Shown here: one piece after another, positions 31,578 through 44,481 of the stretch
Numbering within the stretch: position 1 is the stretch's first letter
Layout of the letters: each line of letters begins with the position of its first letter
Origin: Chrysomallon squamiferum
Taxonomy: Eukaryota > Mollusca > Gastropoda > Neomphalida > Peltospiridae
Direction: 5' to 3'
DNA: 64,000 bases
NCBI GenBank assembly: GCA_012295275.1
Contig: CM022675.1
Coordinates: 8,174,332 to 8,238,331, forward strand
Made by a program: the position numbers and the translations under genes
Notes under the pieces: generated by a model
Databases searched by the model: none
What the model was told of the DNA's origin: nothing
What the model saw: only the letters and a program-made list of their open reading frames with translations

Positions 31578-32655
31578 CATGTTATCTGTAATAAGTTCGA
31601 TAACATCTACTTAACATTTCTTGTCGCGTATGGGATGAATTAGCAGAAAGGAGCATATCCAAGTCGAAACAAAAACTGATCTACATTCCGTCTATGCTTC
31701 ATCGCCTGTTTTCCCAGGTAAACTTTCAACATAAGCCATCGAGGCCTGCAGTGGTAATCCTAAGGTTCATTATCGGCATATCTCGAGATTTCGTAGTTTG
31801 TTCCACCATTCTAATAACGTGTCGCTTCTTTTTTCTGTTTCGTGCTTACCACATATCCTCAATAATACTCAGTGTGTGCTGCTTTTCCGAGAGATGAATA
31901 ACGTGCTTAACATTTAACTTCTCTATAAGTTACTGATAAAAGGAATGACAATAATAATAATAACTCACCTGTGAGAACTTTATGACCTGCAGTTAGATGT
32001 TTCATTTTTACTGACGAACCGTCTTCGAGAGCAAGAATACTGTCACCATGGAAACAACACGCCATACAGCACTCCTTGAGGAAGAAAAAGTTACACCCAC
32101 ATTTGCAGTTTTTTACACCCTTCTGTCCCCATCCGAAAGCATTGATAATACCTGAACAACGACATTTTTCTCCTGAAATAAGAATGTATCCAGTAAACCA
32201 TGTTTTTAAGTAGAAGAAATATTCAGGGAGATCGAAAGATCGTAAGACAAACAAAGAGTGAGGCACAAAGGAGAAAAGGGACAAATTTAAGGTGAAGTGG
32301 CGCAAGAAGTTGAGGCAAGGAGGCAGAACGGTGAACTGAAGCAGGGTCAGTATGTCAGAGAGTCACAGAGGAATCGTTATAGACGAAAGCAAAGGTAGGA
32401 ACTCAGAGAAATTATACGAACTAGGAGAACTAATGTAAAGGAAGGAAAAAAAAAAAAAATGTTTGAAGACTAAAATGTGAAGTAGAAACAAGACAAAAAG
32501 AAGAAAGACATATTGCACTTGACCCTGAGTTACTGTTTCCAAAACAAACAGAATGACAGAGAGATAGAATTTGAGCTTAAATAGGAAAACCACTCTCTAA
32601 TATTACCTATACATCGCTGTACCAAAAATAGGAGTAAGAAAGCAAAATATTTCAT
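30488..32655 (-). CDS. Secreted Hedgehog-type Hint (Hog-only) protein, copy F, intact
   Basis: Minus-strand exons, in transcript order: 32607-32655, 31969-32172, 31211-31382, 30832-30938 and 30488-30717, giving 253 codons plus TAA. The signal peptide is MKYFAFLLLFLVQ. The eight-cysteine part (CRC, CKCGC, CCMAC) carries a longer middle loop with AFGWGQKG. Hint motifs are CFHGDSILALEDGS, Lys46 (TFMKRFP), SITDDHLIF and ASSY, so Ser stands near position 143. It is the inverted partner of the plus-strand gene at 39019, to which it is closest in sequence. The fourth intron (30718-30831, 114 bp) is a multiple of three with no stop, so unspliced RNA would still encode one chain with Asn, Lys and Gln runs inserted. 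A poly(A) signal (TTTATT on the plus strand) lies at 30400-30405. Confidence 0.9.
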
Positions 32656-32727
32656 AGTTTCACGATATTTTAACTGTTCGATTTTTTCTATAGCACTGTC
32701 GTCAATACACCCAAAATGGTTTAACTT

Positions 32728-32754
32728 ATTTGCATTACTGAAAGGCATTTGCAT
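32728..32754 (-). promoter_or_regulatory. Paired octamer promoter module of copy F
   Basis: ATTTGCAT at 32728-32735 and 32747-32754 are minus-strand octamers. Together with AAGTTAAACCATTTTGGG they lie 73 bp before the start at 32655. The spacing equals that of the plus-strand copies. Confidence 0.65.
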
Positions 32755-33784
32755 AGCCATAACATTCCATAGCCATACTATGACAGATTTAATCGATTAT
32801 GCATTTAAATATTTTAAAACAAGCTACAAAAACAAATTACATATTCTGTAGTGAAAAACGTAGTCATTGGTATTATTTTAAAGATATAATATGAATTAAG
32901 TTTATTTGCAAAAGCTTTCTTACCTCACATTTCACATCTTTAGGTTAGACATTTCGCTTGGGGAAACTTTCTTGTATCTCCCTCCATAATGCCATTCTTC
33001 GAAATATTAAACAGCATCGTTTCAAAATTGAAGTGTTCGGTTAAGGACAGAATGTCAGTGTTTAGAAAGAAGAACAACTTGTTTCAATAACGAATCATGC
33101 TAGTTGCTGGCACAGCACTGCTGTCGATAAAGATGGCCATCATGACTGCACAAATCAAAGAGAACATTTATAGACAGCCATGTATTCCGAAACGAATACA
33201 TTATCTGGCCATTGCATTCAACAAACCTTTCAGTTCTTCGATTGCGTTCGAAATAAAATATTTAGAATTCGGAAAAATACGAATCGTAAAAAATATTTAT
33301 TTCTTCAATATTCCTGTATCAGTATATATTGTCTACGTTGAAATTAAGATGCTCATATTATTATTTATATTACAAGATGTCTACCAAACAGTGTGTACGT
33401 ATTAATACCAGCAATTTTTAGGCTCTTGGGCTAGAGGCTTTGTAAGGTCCACAGAAATATTTTGAAACCAATTAAAATTATATTTACTTTCACGACAATA
33501 GCTACAATTAAAATTAGAACGTTTCATTTGTGTAATTAAAGTAGAAAAGCATTCCGTAGTCAAAGATTATTTAGACAACCGATACTTAAACTTCGATTCT
33601 GTTTTCACAAATTAAATAACTTAATGTCGGAGAATATTTTATGACTCAAATTAGTTTTTTAAACATAACAAACGTGACGTATGGTGTTTTAGGGACACTA
33701 AATTTCTAAAGTAAAATATATTTTGAAAAAAAAAAAATTAGAAGAAAGAAAATACTTAAAAGAATATTGCACAATTTCATCAGT

Positions 33785-33787
<3 letters not shown>

Positions 33788-33870
<83 letters not shown>
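33788..33870. repeat. (TC)n microsatellite
   Basis: About 83 bp of TC at the outer edge of the left inverted arm. Confidence 0.95.
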
Positions 33871-33873
<3 letters not shown>

Positions 33874-35589
33874 AAATACATACGAAATGCTTTGTTTTAT
33901 CTGAATTTTACAAAGCCATTAACATAATCACAAAAATATGAGGCCAGAAATCAATCATATATTAACACATTATTTTAAAATAGGTTATTTCATGTTCACC
34001 TGTAGCGATTTGAATTTGTGATAACTGAATGCAGCTTTATTTTTGGAAAAGTCATGACAAGCTGTATAATTCTCCAAATAAATCGATTATACTTTTTTAA
34101 TCGCAGTGTATGAAAGTTCCAATTTTAATGTCTTGTTAGAACAGAAATCTTCATATCACCGTCCATTTCAAAATGAGAATCCGTAATTCAATTTCCAGCT
34201 AAATGAAGTATAATCACATCGGTAAATAGAAACAGTGAAACAGCCTACTGTGCTTTTCTCATTTATTTCATTATTTTGGATGACATTACGTCTACTGCAA
34301 AATATTGTAATAATATATTCTCAAATTGTTCATTATGCTTACTTTCTTTTTCTCTTTCTTGTTGTCTTTGTTACGTACATACATACTTACAGACATATAA
34401 AGAGAGACACATAAAATATATTTTATTTAAAATAGTCTGTTCAGATATATATATATGTATATACACATATATGCATGCGTAAAAAACATTCCATTATTGT
34501 TATATGCTTTACTAAAATGATTCTAAATGGTTTGTCAGATATGCATAGGTCCAAATGCTACCTACTGAACCACGATAGTGGAAAGAACATGTGAAATATC
34601 ACTTCTTATAGCCGTAAACTTTAAACCCATAAATGCAACCATGCGATATTTTCTTTTCTCATTTCCCATTTCAAGCACTGGCTTTGCGAGTACAATATTT
34701 TGATTTAACATAAAATAAAATTATGCTAATGTCAGATTAATATCAGTGTAAATATATTAAAGCAATTGAGTACATGTTCTGGTATGAGAATATGTCCAAC
34801 GTAATGTGTTCCTCGGCAGAAGAAAGCTTCAGAGGCAGGGAGAGGGAAACGGGAGGACAGAAACAGGGCTAAAAGCAAGGTGAGGTGGCGAAACAGGTAA
34901 AGTAAAAGGATGGAGAAAGGTAACTGGAGTGTGGCAGGGAGAGTAAGTCAGAGAGCAGACGCTAGAGCAGGAAAGATGAAAGGAAAGTCAGTGAAAACTA
35001 TGAGAACTAGTGAAAACAAAAGAAAAAGGAAAGGACAAAGAGATATAAATAGCTTGTAAATGAATATTAAACTGTTGTTATGTATGAAACTGTTACTGTG
35101 AATTGATTTTTTTTTTTTTTTTTTTTTTTCTTTTTTTACATGCATCTTTAATCAGTGGCTCTTTCTAAACATTTGTGAGGTCTGTTTCGAAAGGAATATC
35201 TACTAACCGGATTAAATTTTTGCATAATTCTAGACATTACGCTAAACTGTGTAATGTAGTTTGTTACGAAACCAGAGATAAAGAACGCATTATCTTCGTC
35301 AGAAACTGTTCTTGTTTTCCAATCAGACTAGCATAATAGCTGAGGAAGATATTAGAGATCATTAATACGTTTATTGTTCTGGTTTCCGGCTGTCAAATAT
35401 AACTTTGATAGCAATAATCATCGGACTAAATTTTACTGGCTTTTTCTGGGGTTTTTCTCCTTTTATTTATTTATTTATTTTATTTTATTTTTTTTTTTTT
35501 TTTGAGAGAAGAACTAAAATCATTTTGACTAGTTATATGAAAAAGAAAGAAAAAAACCCAGAATAGACACATAAAACGCATAGATCGAA

Positions 35590-36060
35590 TAAAACGCTAC
35601 TGAAAAGAAAATTTCCTGCTCTTTGAAACCGACGTGGAGAGTATTTTGCGGCATCACGTGAAAATCGAGCAGCGCGTTAAAAGACGATCTCTCCTTCGTC
35701 AAAAACTAACTTCCACTCCGATCTACGCTCAACAACAAAGAGAATAGTTTGTGGAGAAAACAACGATTCGACGAACGTATTCTGATACTTACACTGAATA
35801 TAATAGAAAGATATCAGCCATACATTTTTTTCCCAATGAAAAGAGAAACAATATCTTTTTTCTCTAGCTCTATGAAAAATGTAAACGAAATGGTTTAACT
35901 TATTTGCATTATAAAAAGCATTTACATACGATAAAAGTGTGAAATAAAAATAAAATCAATCGTCTGATTTAATATTTTATAATAACTGAAATATCATGTT
36001 GTGAAGTAGTGAGTCGTAGCCTGTGTTTAGAAGATATAACATTAATTCAGGTTATTTCCA
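35590..36060 (-). other. Duplicated non-coding block with octamer and CACGTG, copy 1
   Basis: Matches 46190-46720 in inverted orientation and, in part, 54540-54850. On the minus strand it holds an octamer (35902-35909), AAGTTAAACCATTTCG, and CACGTG at 35655-35660 further downstream. It resembles a promoter plus leader, but no signal-peptide exon follows. Its conservation exceeds that of its flanks. Confidence 0.45.
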
Positions 36061-36447
36061 ATAACTGATAGCTCGTTCTAGGCAGTTCGTTAAAAGAAGA
36101 CTTCAGATATGAAGGCTGGCAAAATTTCAATACAATTAGTTATACAGAAATATTTAATGTTCTTAAAATTCTAAGAATTCGAAACAGTATTATTAATATA
36201 TTCATTATGTGACATTGCAAACACCGCATACTTCTGGATATGTAGACGATAAACACAAATGTAATAGAGAAATGTTTCTGTTTCGTATATTTAATTATTT
36301 TATTTTTCTTGCACTCTTTATTTTGTTAAGAATTAAAAACTAATTGCTCCTGTACTAGGGAAAGCAAACCACTAAAGTAAAATATATTAAAAAACACAAA
36401 TTACAAAATAGTTTTATAAACGAATATTCCATAATGTCATGAGTTTT

Positions 36448-36448
<1 letters not shown>

Positions 36449-36531
<83 letters not shown>
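36449..36531. repeat. (TC)n microsatellite
   Basis: About 83 bp; inverted counterpart of the (GA)n tract at 45719-45791. Confidence 0.95.
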
Positions 36532-36535
<4 letters not shown>

Positions 36536-37249
36536 ACATACACGAAATGGTTTATCATATTCTAATTTTTCCTCGCGATTAGCATAGTCGTAAAATATGT
36601 TGCAAGAAATCAATCATAAATTCAAATATGTTTTAAATTTGCATAGCTTGTTTCAAGATCACATGAAGCGATTTGAATTTTGTAATGACTCAATGTAGCT
36701 GGAAATATGACAAGCGGTATGTCAGCAAAATTCTCAAAATAAAATTATTATAATTTCTGTCGTACTAAATGAAGATACAAATTGTAATGTCATATTTGAG
36801 TTGTAAAATATATATCATCGTCTGTTTCTAAATTTGAAACAACTCATCAAGGAAATCAAAGTTAAAGTGTAAATATGGTGGTTGGAATGAACAGTCGAAC
36901 AAAATATCGTGTACTTCGGACTTCTCTCTTCATTACTGGCTCTGACCTTAGATCTGTTTCAAACAATTCAATAAAATAATACGAAGAGACAGAAACACAA
37001 ACAGAGAGACAGATATACATGAGCAATATTTTACTTAAATCAGTCACGTGAGACCACGTATTTAAACAAATTTAAAATATTTGGGTTGTGGTTCTCCATA
37101 GTTTGTCAATATGATGATCATGTTTCATTTAGCATAATGTCTTAAAACTGATTCAACTAGCTTTATTTTATTACTTTAATTAAGTACACAAAATCATTAT
37201 CGGACGAGTCAATGCACACATTTTTATAAAGTAAATAGATGATAAAATA

Positions 37250-37252
<3 letters not shown>

Positions 37253-37281
<29 letters not shown>
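37253..37281. repeat. (TG)n microsatellite
   Basis: A 29-bp TG run in the 3' flank of fragment G, absent from its partner near 45180. Confidence 0.9.
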
Positions 37282-37285
<4 letters not shown>

Positions 37286-37526
37286 CTTGCTGATATTGCT
37301 TCACTATCTGCAGGAGATCCAAGGATCAGAAAGGTTCACTCCTCTTAGTGTAGGAGACAATTTCCTAGTTTCCATGTTTCCAGTGTCTCTATTTAATTAC
37401 TTAGTATAAAAGCGCAACTATGACAATACCATCAACTAGTAATTTAGTTTCAGTAATTATTGGCAAGAGAGATAAATGGGGATGAAAGGAGGGAAAAAAT
37501 AAGGAAACGAGTATTTAAAAACGACC

Positions 37527-37920
37527 TTAGTTCAATATTCGGCAACCATAGGAAGACCTCATCATGACGACTAACGATTGCATGAGTTTCAGAATAGGAC
37601 TCAATCCATTTTGTTGCCATGGTTTCAGTAACCAAGGAAACCACCGGAACGGTGTCATGACGAACTGTGCCACGTCGAGATCAAAATAAACGTAACTCGA
37701 AGCTAAGATTCCATCCACAACAATAGTTCCTGTATCAGTCAGTGGTACGTACAACCCTGTGAAATATACTAAATATTTTATTTTTCATGTATTCAAAATA
37801 CTTGTTGTTGTGGTTTTGTTTGTTTGTTTGTTTTTGTTGTTGATGTTGTTGTTGTTGTTGTTGTTGTTATTATTATTAGTAGTAGTAGTAGTAGAAATAC
37901 CTTGTTTTTCAGAAATTGTG
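37527..37920 (-). pseudogene. Truncated Hint gene fragment G (exon 5 and the tail of exon 4)
   Basis: Minus-strand exon 5 (37527-37756) is complete and open, encoding the Hog C-terminal block (TGTIVVDGILASSYVYFD) and ending YGCRILN. A short intron leads back to the last dozen bases of exon 4 (SEKQ region, about 37901-37914). There the homology stops abruptly and runs into the upstream flank of copy H. Exons 1-3 are missing, so no Hint core remains. It is the inverted counterpart of the fragment at 44698, sharing WQQNGLSPILKLMQSLVVM. Confidence 0.85.
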
Positions 37921-38919
37921 CAATATTCTTTAAAATACTTTCTTTCTTATAATTTGTCTTTTAAAAATATATTTTACTTTAGAAATTTAGTGTCCCTAAA
38001 ACACCATACGTCGCGTTTGTTATGTTTAAAAAACTAATTTGAGTCATAAGATATTCTCCGACATTAAGTTATTTAAATTGTGAAAACAGAATCGAAGTTT
38101 AAGTATCGGTTGTCTAAATAATCTTTGACTACGGAAGGCTTTTCTACTTTAATTACACAAATGAAACCTTCTAATTTTAGTTGTAGCTATTGTCGTGAAA
38201 ATAAATGTAATTTTTCTTGGATTCGAAATATTTCTCTGGACCTTACAAAGCCTGTAGCCCAAGAGTCTAAAAATTCCTGGTCCTAATACGTACACACTGT
38301 TTGGTAGACATCTTCCAATACAAATAATAATATGAGCATTTCAGTTTCAACTTAGACAAAATATACTGATACAGGAATATTGAAGAAATAAATATTTTTT
38401 ACGTCTCGTATTTTTCCGAATTCTAAATATTTTATTTCGAACGCAATCGAAGAACTGAAAGGTTTGTTGAATGCAATGGCCAGATAATGTATTCGTTTCG
38501 GAATACATGGCGGAGTATAAATGTTCTAATCGGGGTGTGCAGTTATGATGGCCATCTTTATCGATAGCAGTACTGAGCCAGCTACTAGCCTGATTCGTTA
38601 CTGAACAAGTTGTTCTTCTTTCTAAACACTGACATTCTGTCCTTAACCGAAAACTTCAATTTTGAAACAATGCTGTTTAAAATTTCGGAGAATGGCATTA
38701 TGGAGGGAGACACAAGAAAGTTTCCCCAAGCGAAATGTCTAACCTAAAGATGTGAAATGTGAGGTAAGAAAGCTTTTGCAAATAAACTTAATTCATATTA
38801 TATCTTCAAAATAATAGCAGTGACTACGTTTTTCACTACAGAATATGTAATTTGTTTTTGTAGCTTGTTTTAAAATATTTAAATGCATTATCGATTTAAC
38901 CTGTCATAGTTTTATGGCT

Positions 38920-38946
38920 ATGCAAATGCCTTTCAGTAATGCAAAT
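38920..38946 (+). promoter_or_regulatory. Paired octamer promoter module of copy H
   Basis: ATGCAAAT at 38920-38927 and 38939-38946, followed by AAGTTAAACCATTTTGGG, ends 72 bp before the start at 39019 and mirrors the module of copy F. Confidence 0.65.
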
Positions 38947-39018
38947 AAGTTAAACCATTTTGGGTGTATTGACGACAGTGCTATAGATAAAATCGAACAG
39001 TTAAAATATCGTGAAGCT

Positions 39019-39795
39019 ATGAAATATTCTGCTTTCTTACTCCTATTTTTGGTACAACGATGTATAGGTAATATTAGAGAGTGGTTTTCCTATTTAAGCT
39101 CAGATTCTATCTCTGTGTCATTATGTTTCTTTTGGAAACAGTAACGCAGGGTCAAGTGCAATATGTCTTTCTTCTTTTTGTCTTGTTTCTACTTCACATT
39201 TTAGTCTTCAACCATTTTTTTCTTTTTCCTTCCTTTACATTAGTTCTCCTAGTTCTTATAATGTCTCTGACTTCCTTCCTTTGCTTTCGTCTATAACGAT
39301 TCCTCTGCGGCTCTCTGACATACTGACCCTGCTTCAGTTCACCTTTCTGCCTCCTTGCCTCAACTTCTTCTGCCACTTCACCTTAAGTTTGTCCCTTTTC
39401 TCCTTTATGCCTCACTCTTTGTCTAACTTACGATGTCCCTTTCGACTTCCCTGAATATTTCTTCTACTTAAAAACATGGTTTACTGGATACATTCTTATT
39501 TCAGGAGAAACGTGTCGTTGTGAAGGTATTGTCAATGCTTTCGGATGGGGATCGAAGGGTGTGAAATACTGCAAATGTGGGTGTAACTTTTTCTTCATCA
39601 AAGATTGCTGTATGCCATGTTGTTTCCATGGTGACAGTATTCTTGTTCTCGAAGACGGTTCATCAGTAAATATGAAACATCTAACTGTAGGTCATAAAGT
39701 TCTCACAGGTGAGTTATTATTATTTTCATTCCTTTTATCAGTAACTTACAGAGAAGTTGATGTTAAGCACGTTATTCATCTCGATGCAGGCCTCG

Positions 39796-39862
<67 letters not shown>

Positions 39863-40973
39863 TTATTGTTGTTGTTTTGTTGTTGTTGTTGTTTTTACCA
39901 TTATCATTATTATTGTTTATTTATTTACATATTTATTTATCTTGTTGTCGGTGGTGGTGTCGCTATTTTTGTTTCGTTTGTAGTTGTTTTTACTGCTTTT
40001 CTTCCAGTGAAAAATGGAAAACACATCTTTTCTGAGGTAAGAACATTCATGAAACGGTTTCCGGAAACCAACGCCACATATCGTACGCTCACGACAGAAA
40101 AGGGAAATCACTTTTCCATCACAGACGATCATCTGATATTTATGTCCAGTAACAACAAAACTGCTGATATGAGACCTGCGTGAGTATTCGTATGTTTCTG
40201 TCTGCGTTGTTCGTTTCGTATTGCATAAGAAGGTGAGTTGTTTCCAGTGTCGATGTCATTGTAAATTTGACAGCGTTCGAGAAACAATTTTTTCTCTTTT
40301 CATCTACAGTTCTTGTTACGTTTTGTTAAATCTTTATTTCAAAGCAGGAAAGGAAAAAAGACATGCGTACAGAATAACCCTAAGCAATTCATGCACTTAT
40401 AGACACAATCACAAATATTTACACATGGAAATTGAAATAGCGTCAAGCGGATTCATTAACATTAACAGATATACCTTTTTTTTTCACTAAGGTATGCGAT
40501 GTTGGTAGAACGAGGTGATTATATTTTTTCCACACTGTCTTGTCCAAGTGGTCTTTGTGCAGAGCGAGTTGTTGATATTTCATTTGCTGAAAAACAAGGT
40601 ATTTCTACTACTACTACTAATAATAATAATAACAACAGCAACAAGATCAACAACAAAAACAAACAAAAAACCAATAAACAAACAAAACAACAAGAACAAG
40701 TATTTTGAATACATAAAAATAAAATATTTAATATATTTCGCAGGGTTGTACGTACCACTGACTGACACAGGAACTCTTGTTGTGGATGGAATCTTAGCTT
40801 CCAGTTACGCTTATTTTGATCATGACGTGGCACAGTTCGCCATGGGTCTGTTCCGGTGGTTTCCTTGGTTATTGAAACCATGGGAACAAGACGGATTCAG
40901 TCCTATTCTGAAACTCATGAAATCCTTTGATGTCATTGTGAGGTCTTCCTATTGTCGTCGAATATTGAACTAA
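39019..40973 (+). CDS. Secreted Hedgehog-type Hint (Hog-only) protein, copy H, intact
   Basis: Exons 39019-39067, 39505-39708, 40008-40179, 40492-40598 and 40744-40973 give 253 codons plus TAA, with phases identical to the other copies. The signal peptide is MKYSAFLLLFLVQ. The eight-cysteine part (CRC, CKCGC, CCMPC) has the AFGWGSKG loop also seen in copy F. The Hint domain reads CFHGDSILVLEDGS, then SVNMKHLT, where paralogs have KMKHLT. Lys46 and SITDDHLIF are present, and ASSY gives Ser near position 143. Exon 4 has the CPSGLC pair of extra cysteines. The C-terminus is RRILN. AATAAA lies at 41060-41065. It is divergently oriented to copy F, its inverted partner. Intron 4 here is 145 bp and not open, unlike that of F. 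Confidence 0.9.
39796..39867. repeat. (ATT)n microsatellite in intron 2 of copy H
   Basis: About 72 bp of ATT with one interruption, followed by GTT units. Confidence 0.9.
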
Positions 40974-43060
40974 GTCCGTTTTGAAATATTTCGTTATTTA
41001 TTTATGTTCTCTTTTTTATCCGTATTTTTCTGTCTGTTGCCATTAATTACTGGAAGGAAAATAAATGACTAGATTCTGGTATTTTCATATTTATATCTTT
41101 GTATTAAATAATTAACTCAACACTCTAAAAACATGGAAGATAGGGAAATGTTGTCCTGCAGTAATGTTATCACATCATTCTTTTGTATCTGTCTCTCTGT
41201 TTGTATTTCTCTCTCGACGTTTATATGTACGAAAGAAAGACATCAACAATAACAACAAGAAAAACAAAAGAGAAAGAACAAGAAAACAAAAAGAAATACA
41301 TCAAAAAACAAAAAGAAAGGAAAAAGAAAAAGAGAAAGAAAAACAGAAAACGAGAAAGTTATGGAGGGTTAAACGGGCTGCTTTCATGTATTTTCAACCA
41401 TATTATTTGATTGACACGTTTCTAATGGATGTAAAATCAAAGCCAATAATGAAGTGATACGTAAGAAATATTACAATATATTTCTCTAGAACACGACGCG
41501 TCTGTTATTCATTCTTAAAAAGCTAAAGTTGGTTTCAGGTATACAGAACCATACGATATTTATTTACTTAATTTCTGAAAACAGAAATGAATCTGCTTTA
41601 TAAATAATCTTTAACAATGGAAATATTTTCCACTTCACTTACACAAAACTAATGCTGTAATTTTAAATGTCGCTTTTCTCGTTGAAATAAGTTTTACTTT
41701 CTTTGACTTGGTAATGTTTCTGTGGCCGCTATAGTGTTTGTACCTCAAGGACCTAAAAATCTGATCTTGTTATTTATTATATAAGTAATTCTATAAAAAG
41801 CTTCACTTCAACGTATAAAAAGTATACTGGTTTAGAAACGTTAAAGTAATATTTATTTTTATGTGTTTTATTTTTCCAAAATAAAATGTTTTCTAGTTTC
41901 CTGTAGTAATGTCTCATATGCTCATTTTCTCAAAAAATAGTTTCCTATGATTCCGAAGTAAAGTTTTATTTTTCTTTAGAAAAGAAAAATGTCGTTTCGA
42001 AGTGAAATCTATGTCATAAAATCACCTTACCTACTCTTAATTTGCAGCAAATCTTGTCTGCATGCCAACGCATCTGTGCAATCTATTTTCACATATATTA
42101 GTACAACCATGATCAGAAGCAGTTTAGCTTGCCATGATGGAAGAAAAAGTTACGAAGGAGTTTCCATTATTGTATCAAAGTCCATGTTTGAAGTAGCTAA
42201 AAACTGCTTGATGCGAAAACATAATTTTTATTCCATCAAACAGTAGGTTATACTGACGATAATTTTTATTCCATCAAACAGTAGGTTATAAGTACGATGT
42301 TTTTACATCGACGTACAAAACTTCAACAGGCGAGCTTCTAACAGCAGAAAGACAGAGCTTACGGCCATCGTTGTGTATGACATCGAACATCTGCAGCTAG
42401 GACTACCTGCGTACAGATACACATACAGCATATAAGAGGAACAAAACGTATAGGCCTGCTCACCATTCATTGTCTCCTATAACTTTTGAAATCTTCTAGA
42501 CTTTTAATCCCTTCTTCTTTTTTTTTGCGTACTTTATATGAGTGATTACAGGACAGTTTTCTGTCAAAAATATCTTTCCGAATCTGAAACAATCTTCATT
42601 GTTGAAATTTATTCAGACGAAACAGGAACTGACGCTCAGCTATTCTAGGATTTGTCTTTAGGATCCACACAAGTAAGATCTTTTTAAAGCCACTGGTTGA
42701 AATCGGGATCAGAGTAAGTTAAACCTAAATCATTGTCAAATAAATTGAGTTAATCGACCTCTGGTTCCAAAACGACTGAGTCCTTTTATGATCCCGAACT
42801 TCCATGTTGTCCAATGCATTCTCAAAAACAAAAGCAATTTTCAAGTGTCATAATGTGAGGTTAATTCAGGTACACACAAGAGGGGATATATTATACAGAC
42901 ATTCATAAGAAAGAAGAATGCAAATGCAGACAGGCATCCCTCATTTAAGCGATAGTGTACTGATAGCACTTTCAGATTTTGTTTTAATGTTAGCGTTGAT
43001 AGCGTTATAGTATATTTTTAAATGTTAACAGAGAAGAATCTAATAAACAGTATAGGGGAA

Positions 43061-43203
<143 letters not shown>

Positions 43204-43306
43204 AAATAGAGTAAAAACAAACATAATAATAGGTCTGTTGAAGACCAGAGCAAACGTATATGTTGTTTAATCACAAATAGCGAACTAAGTTAAGAAAAAA
43301 AGGAGT

Positions 43307-43307
<1 letters not shown>

Positions 43308-43363
<56 letters not shown>

Positions 43364-43375
43364 TAATAATAATAA
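43308..43375. repeat. (TAA)n microsatellite
   Basis: About 68 bp of TAA with one interruption. Confidence 0.9.
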
Positions 43376-43641
43376 AAACAAATTAAGAATTAAACGAAAA
43401 GTAAAAACGAAAAAAAAAAAAAAAAAGAAAAGAAAGTAGGTAATATGAAATATTACAAATTAATATAAACACAAACTGTGTAATAAATCTAATGAGTAAA
43501 TGTTATTATTCTCTGTCGTATAATTACATTTTCTTCCCAATCGAACAATTAATTATTATATCAGAAATTGTCATATTTCTGACTCTAGGCGAGTATTTCG
43601 GTATGGAACATTTATCAACAAATTTACAGAATAATGGTTTG

Positions 43642-43682
<41 letters not shown>
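43642..43682. repeat. (AC)n microsatellite
   Basis: About 40 bp of AC. Confidence 0.9.
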
Positions 43683-43686
<4 letters not shown>

Positions 43687-43966
43687 GCATACGTGTTCAT
43701 GTTTTATTTCATAAATATGACATCAACCTATGTATGAGAGCGGAACAAGAAAGTAACGGTCAAAATGATATAATGAAATCTTAGACTTTCGTTCATCTAT
43801 ACTCGAGAATAGCATAAGTGAATAAAACACACTTCTACACCAAAACAGATCTTTTTAAAACTTGTATAGTTACATACAGGCGGTTATCCTATTTATAAAA
43901 TATATCAATAATCAATAGAATAAAAATCAGGGCACAAAGATAAAGCATGTTTTTAGTCACATACGC

Positions 43967-43969
<3 letters not shown>

Positions 43970-44005
<36 letters not shown>

Positions 44006-44160
44006 GTAATAATATGTTAGCAGTATTAACTTCGGTAACATCGACTAAATATTTCCAGGAGCTCGTGTGGTATATTAGTACATAATTAAATATCCAAGAC
44101 GAAACTAAGACTGATCTGCTTTTCATCTGTCCTCTAACCTGTTTTCTCACTTAACGTTTC
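43970..44160 (-). other. Inverted intron 2 fragment next to fragment J
   Basis: The reverse complement matches intron 2 of copies D, E, K and L (GATGAAAAGCAGATCAGTCTT, the ACCACACGAGCTCC region and ATATTTAGTCGATGTTACC). It is therefore inverted relative to exons 4-5 of fragment J just downstream, showing a local rearrangement. Confidence 0.6.
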
Positions 44161-44481
44161 AAAATGAGCTCTCGAGTACTCGTATGAATATCTTCTGTGA
44201 AACTGTTCTTCTCGCTGTGGACCAAAGACATGTGCAATGGTGAGCTTTATCACCCTCATATCTCGACATTTGTAATTTAGATAGTCTTCACCTACTTTTG
44301 TTGTTACGTTTTATTAAAACTTTATTCAGAAACAAAAGAAAGAAAATACGACATGCGTACATAATAATAATACTGAGCAATTCATGTACCTAAAGACATA
44401 ATCACAGATATTTACACACGGAAATTTAAATAGCATATGGAGGATTCCATACAATTAATTGATATACGTTTTCACACTAAG

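Larger units (their letters stand above)
29210..33780. repeat. Left arm of a large inverted duplication (holds copy F)
   Basis: Read as reverse complement, this arm matches 37917-42145 in order: the 3' flank, copy F/copy H with all introns, the promoter, and the upstream block up to a (TC)n tract. Insertions and deletions are small, mostly in simple repeats. Confidence 0.7.
32755..37240. other. Spacer between copy F and fragment G
   Basis: No gene is visible. It holds the upstream flank of F, (TC)n tracts (33788-33870 and 36449-36531), a purine-rich stretch at 34810-35040, a T tract at 35107-35129, and a duplicated non-coding block (35590-36060) with a minus-strand octamer at 35902-35909. 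Confidence 0.55.
35130..37756. repeat. Inverted duplication arm with fragment G
   Basis: Read as reverse complement, it matches 44698-46960: exon 5, the 3' flank, a GA tract and its flanks, and the octamer block with CACGTG. Landmarks include GTGTAAATATGGTGGTTGGA (36870) against its complement near 45370. Confidence 0.65.
37917..42145. repeat. Right arm of the large inverted duplication (holds copy H)
   Basis: Reverse-complement partner of 29210-33780. The left edge abuts fragment G within a short shared stretch (GAAATTGTG). The right edge is lost near 42145. Confidence 0.7.

Noticed and set aside
41989-42246. 85-codon reading frame in the spacer after copy H
   Set aside because: It lies in the inverted arm; the partner sequence near 29215-29400 does not appear to keep the frame, and no domain is seen.
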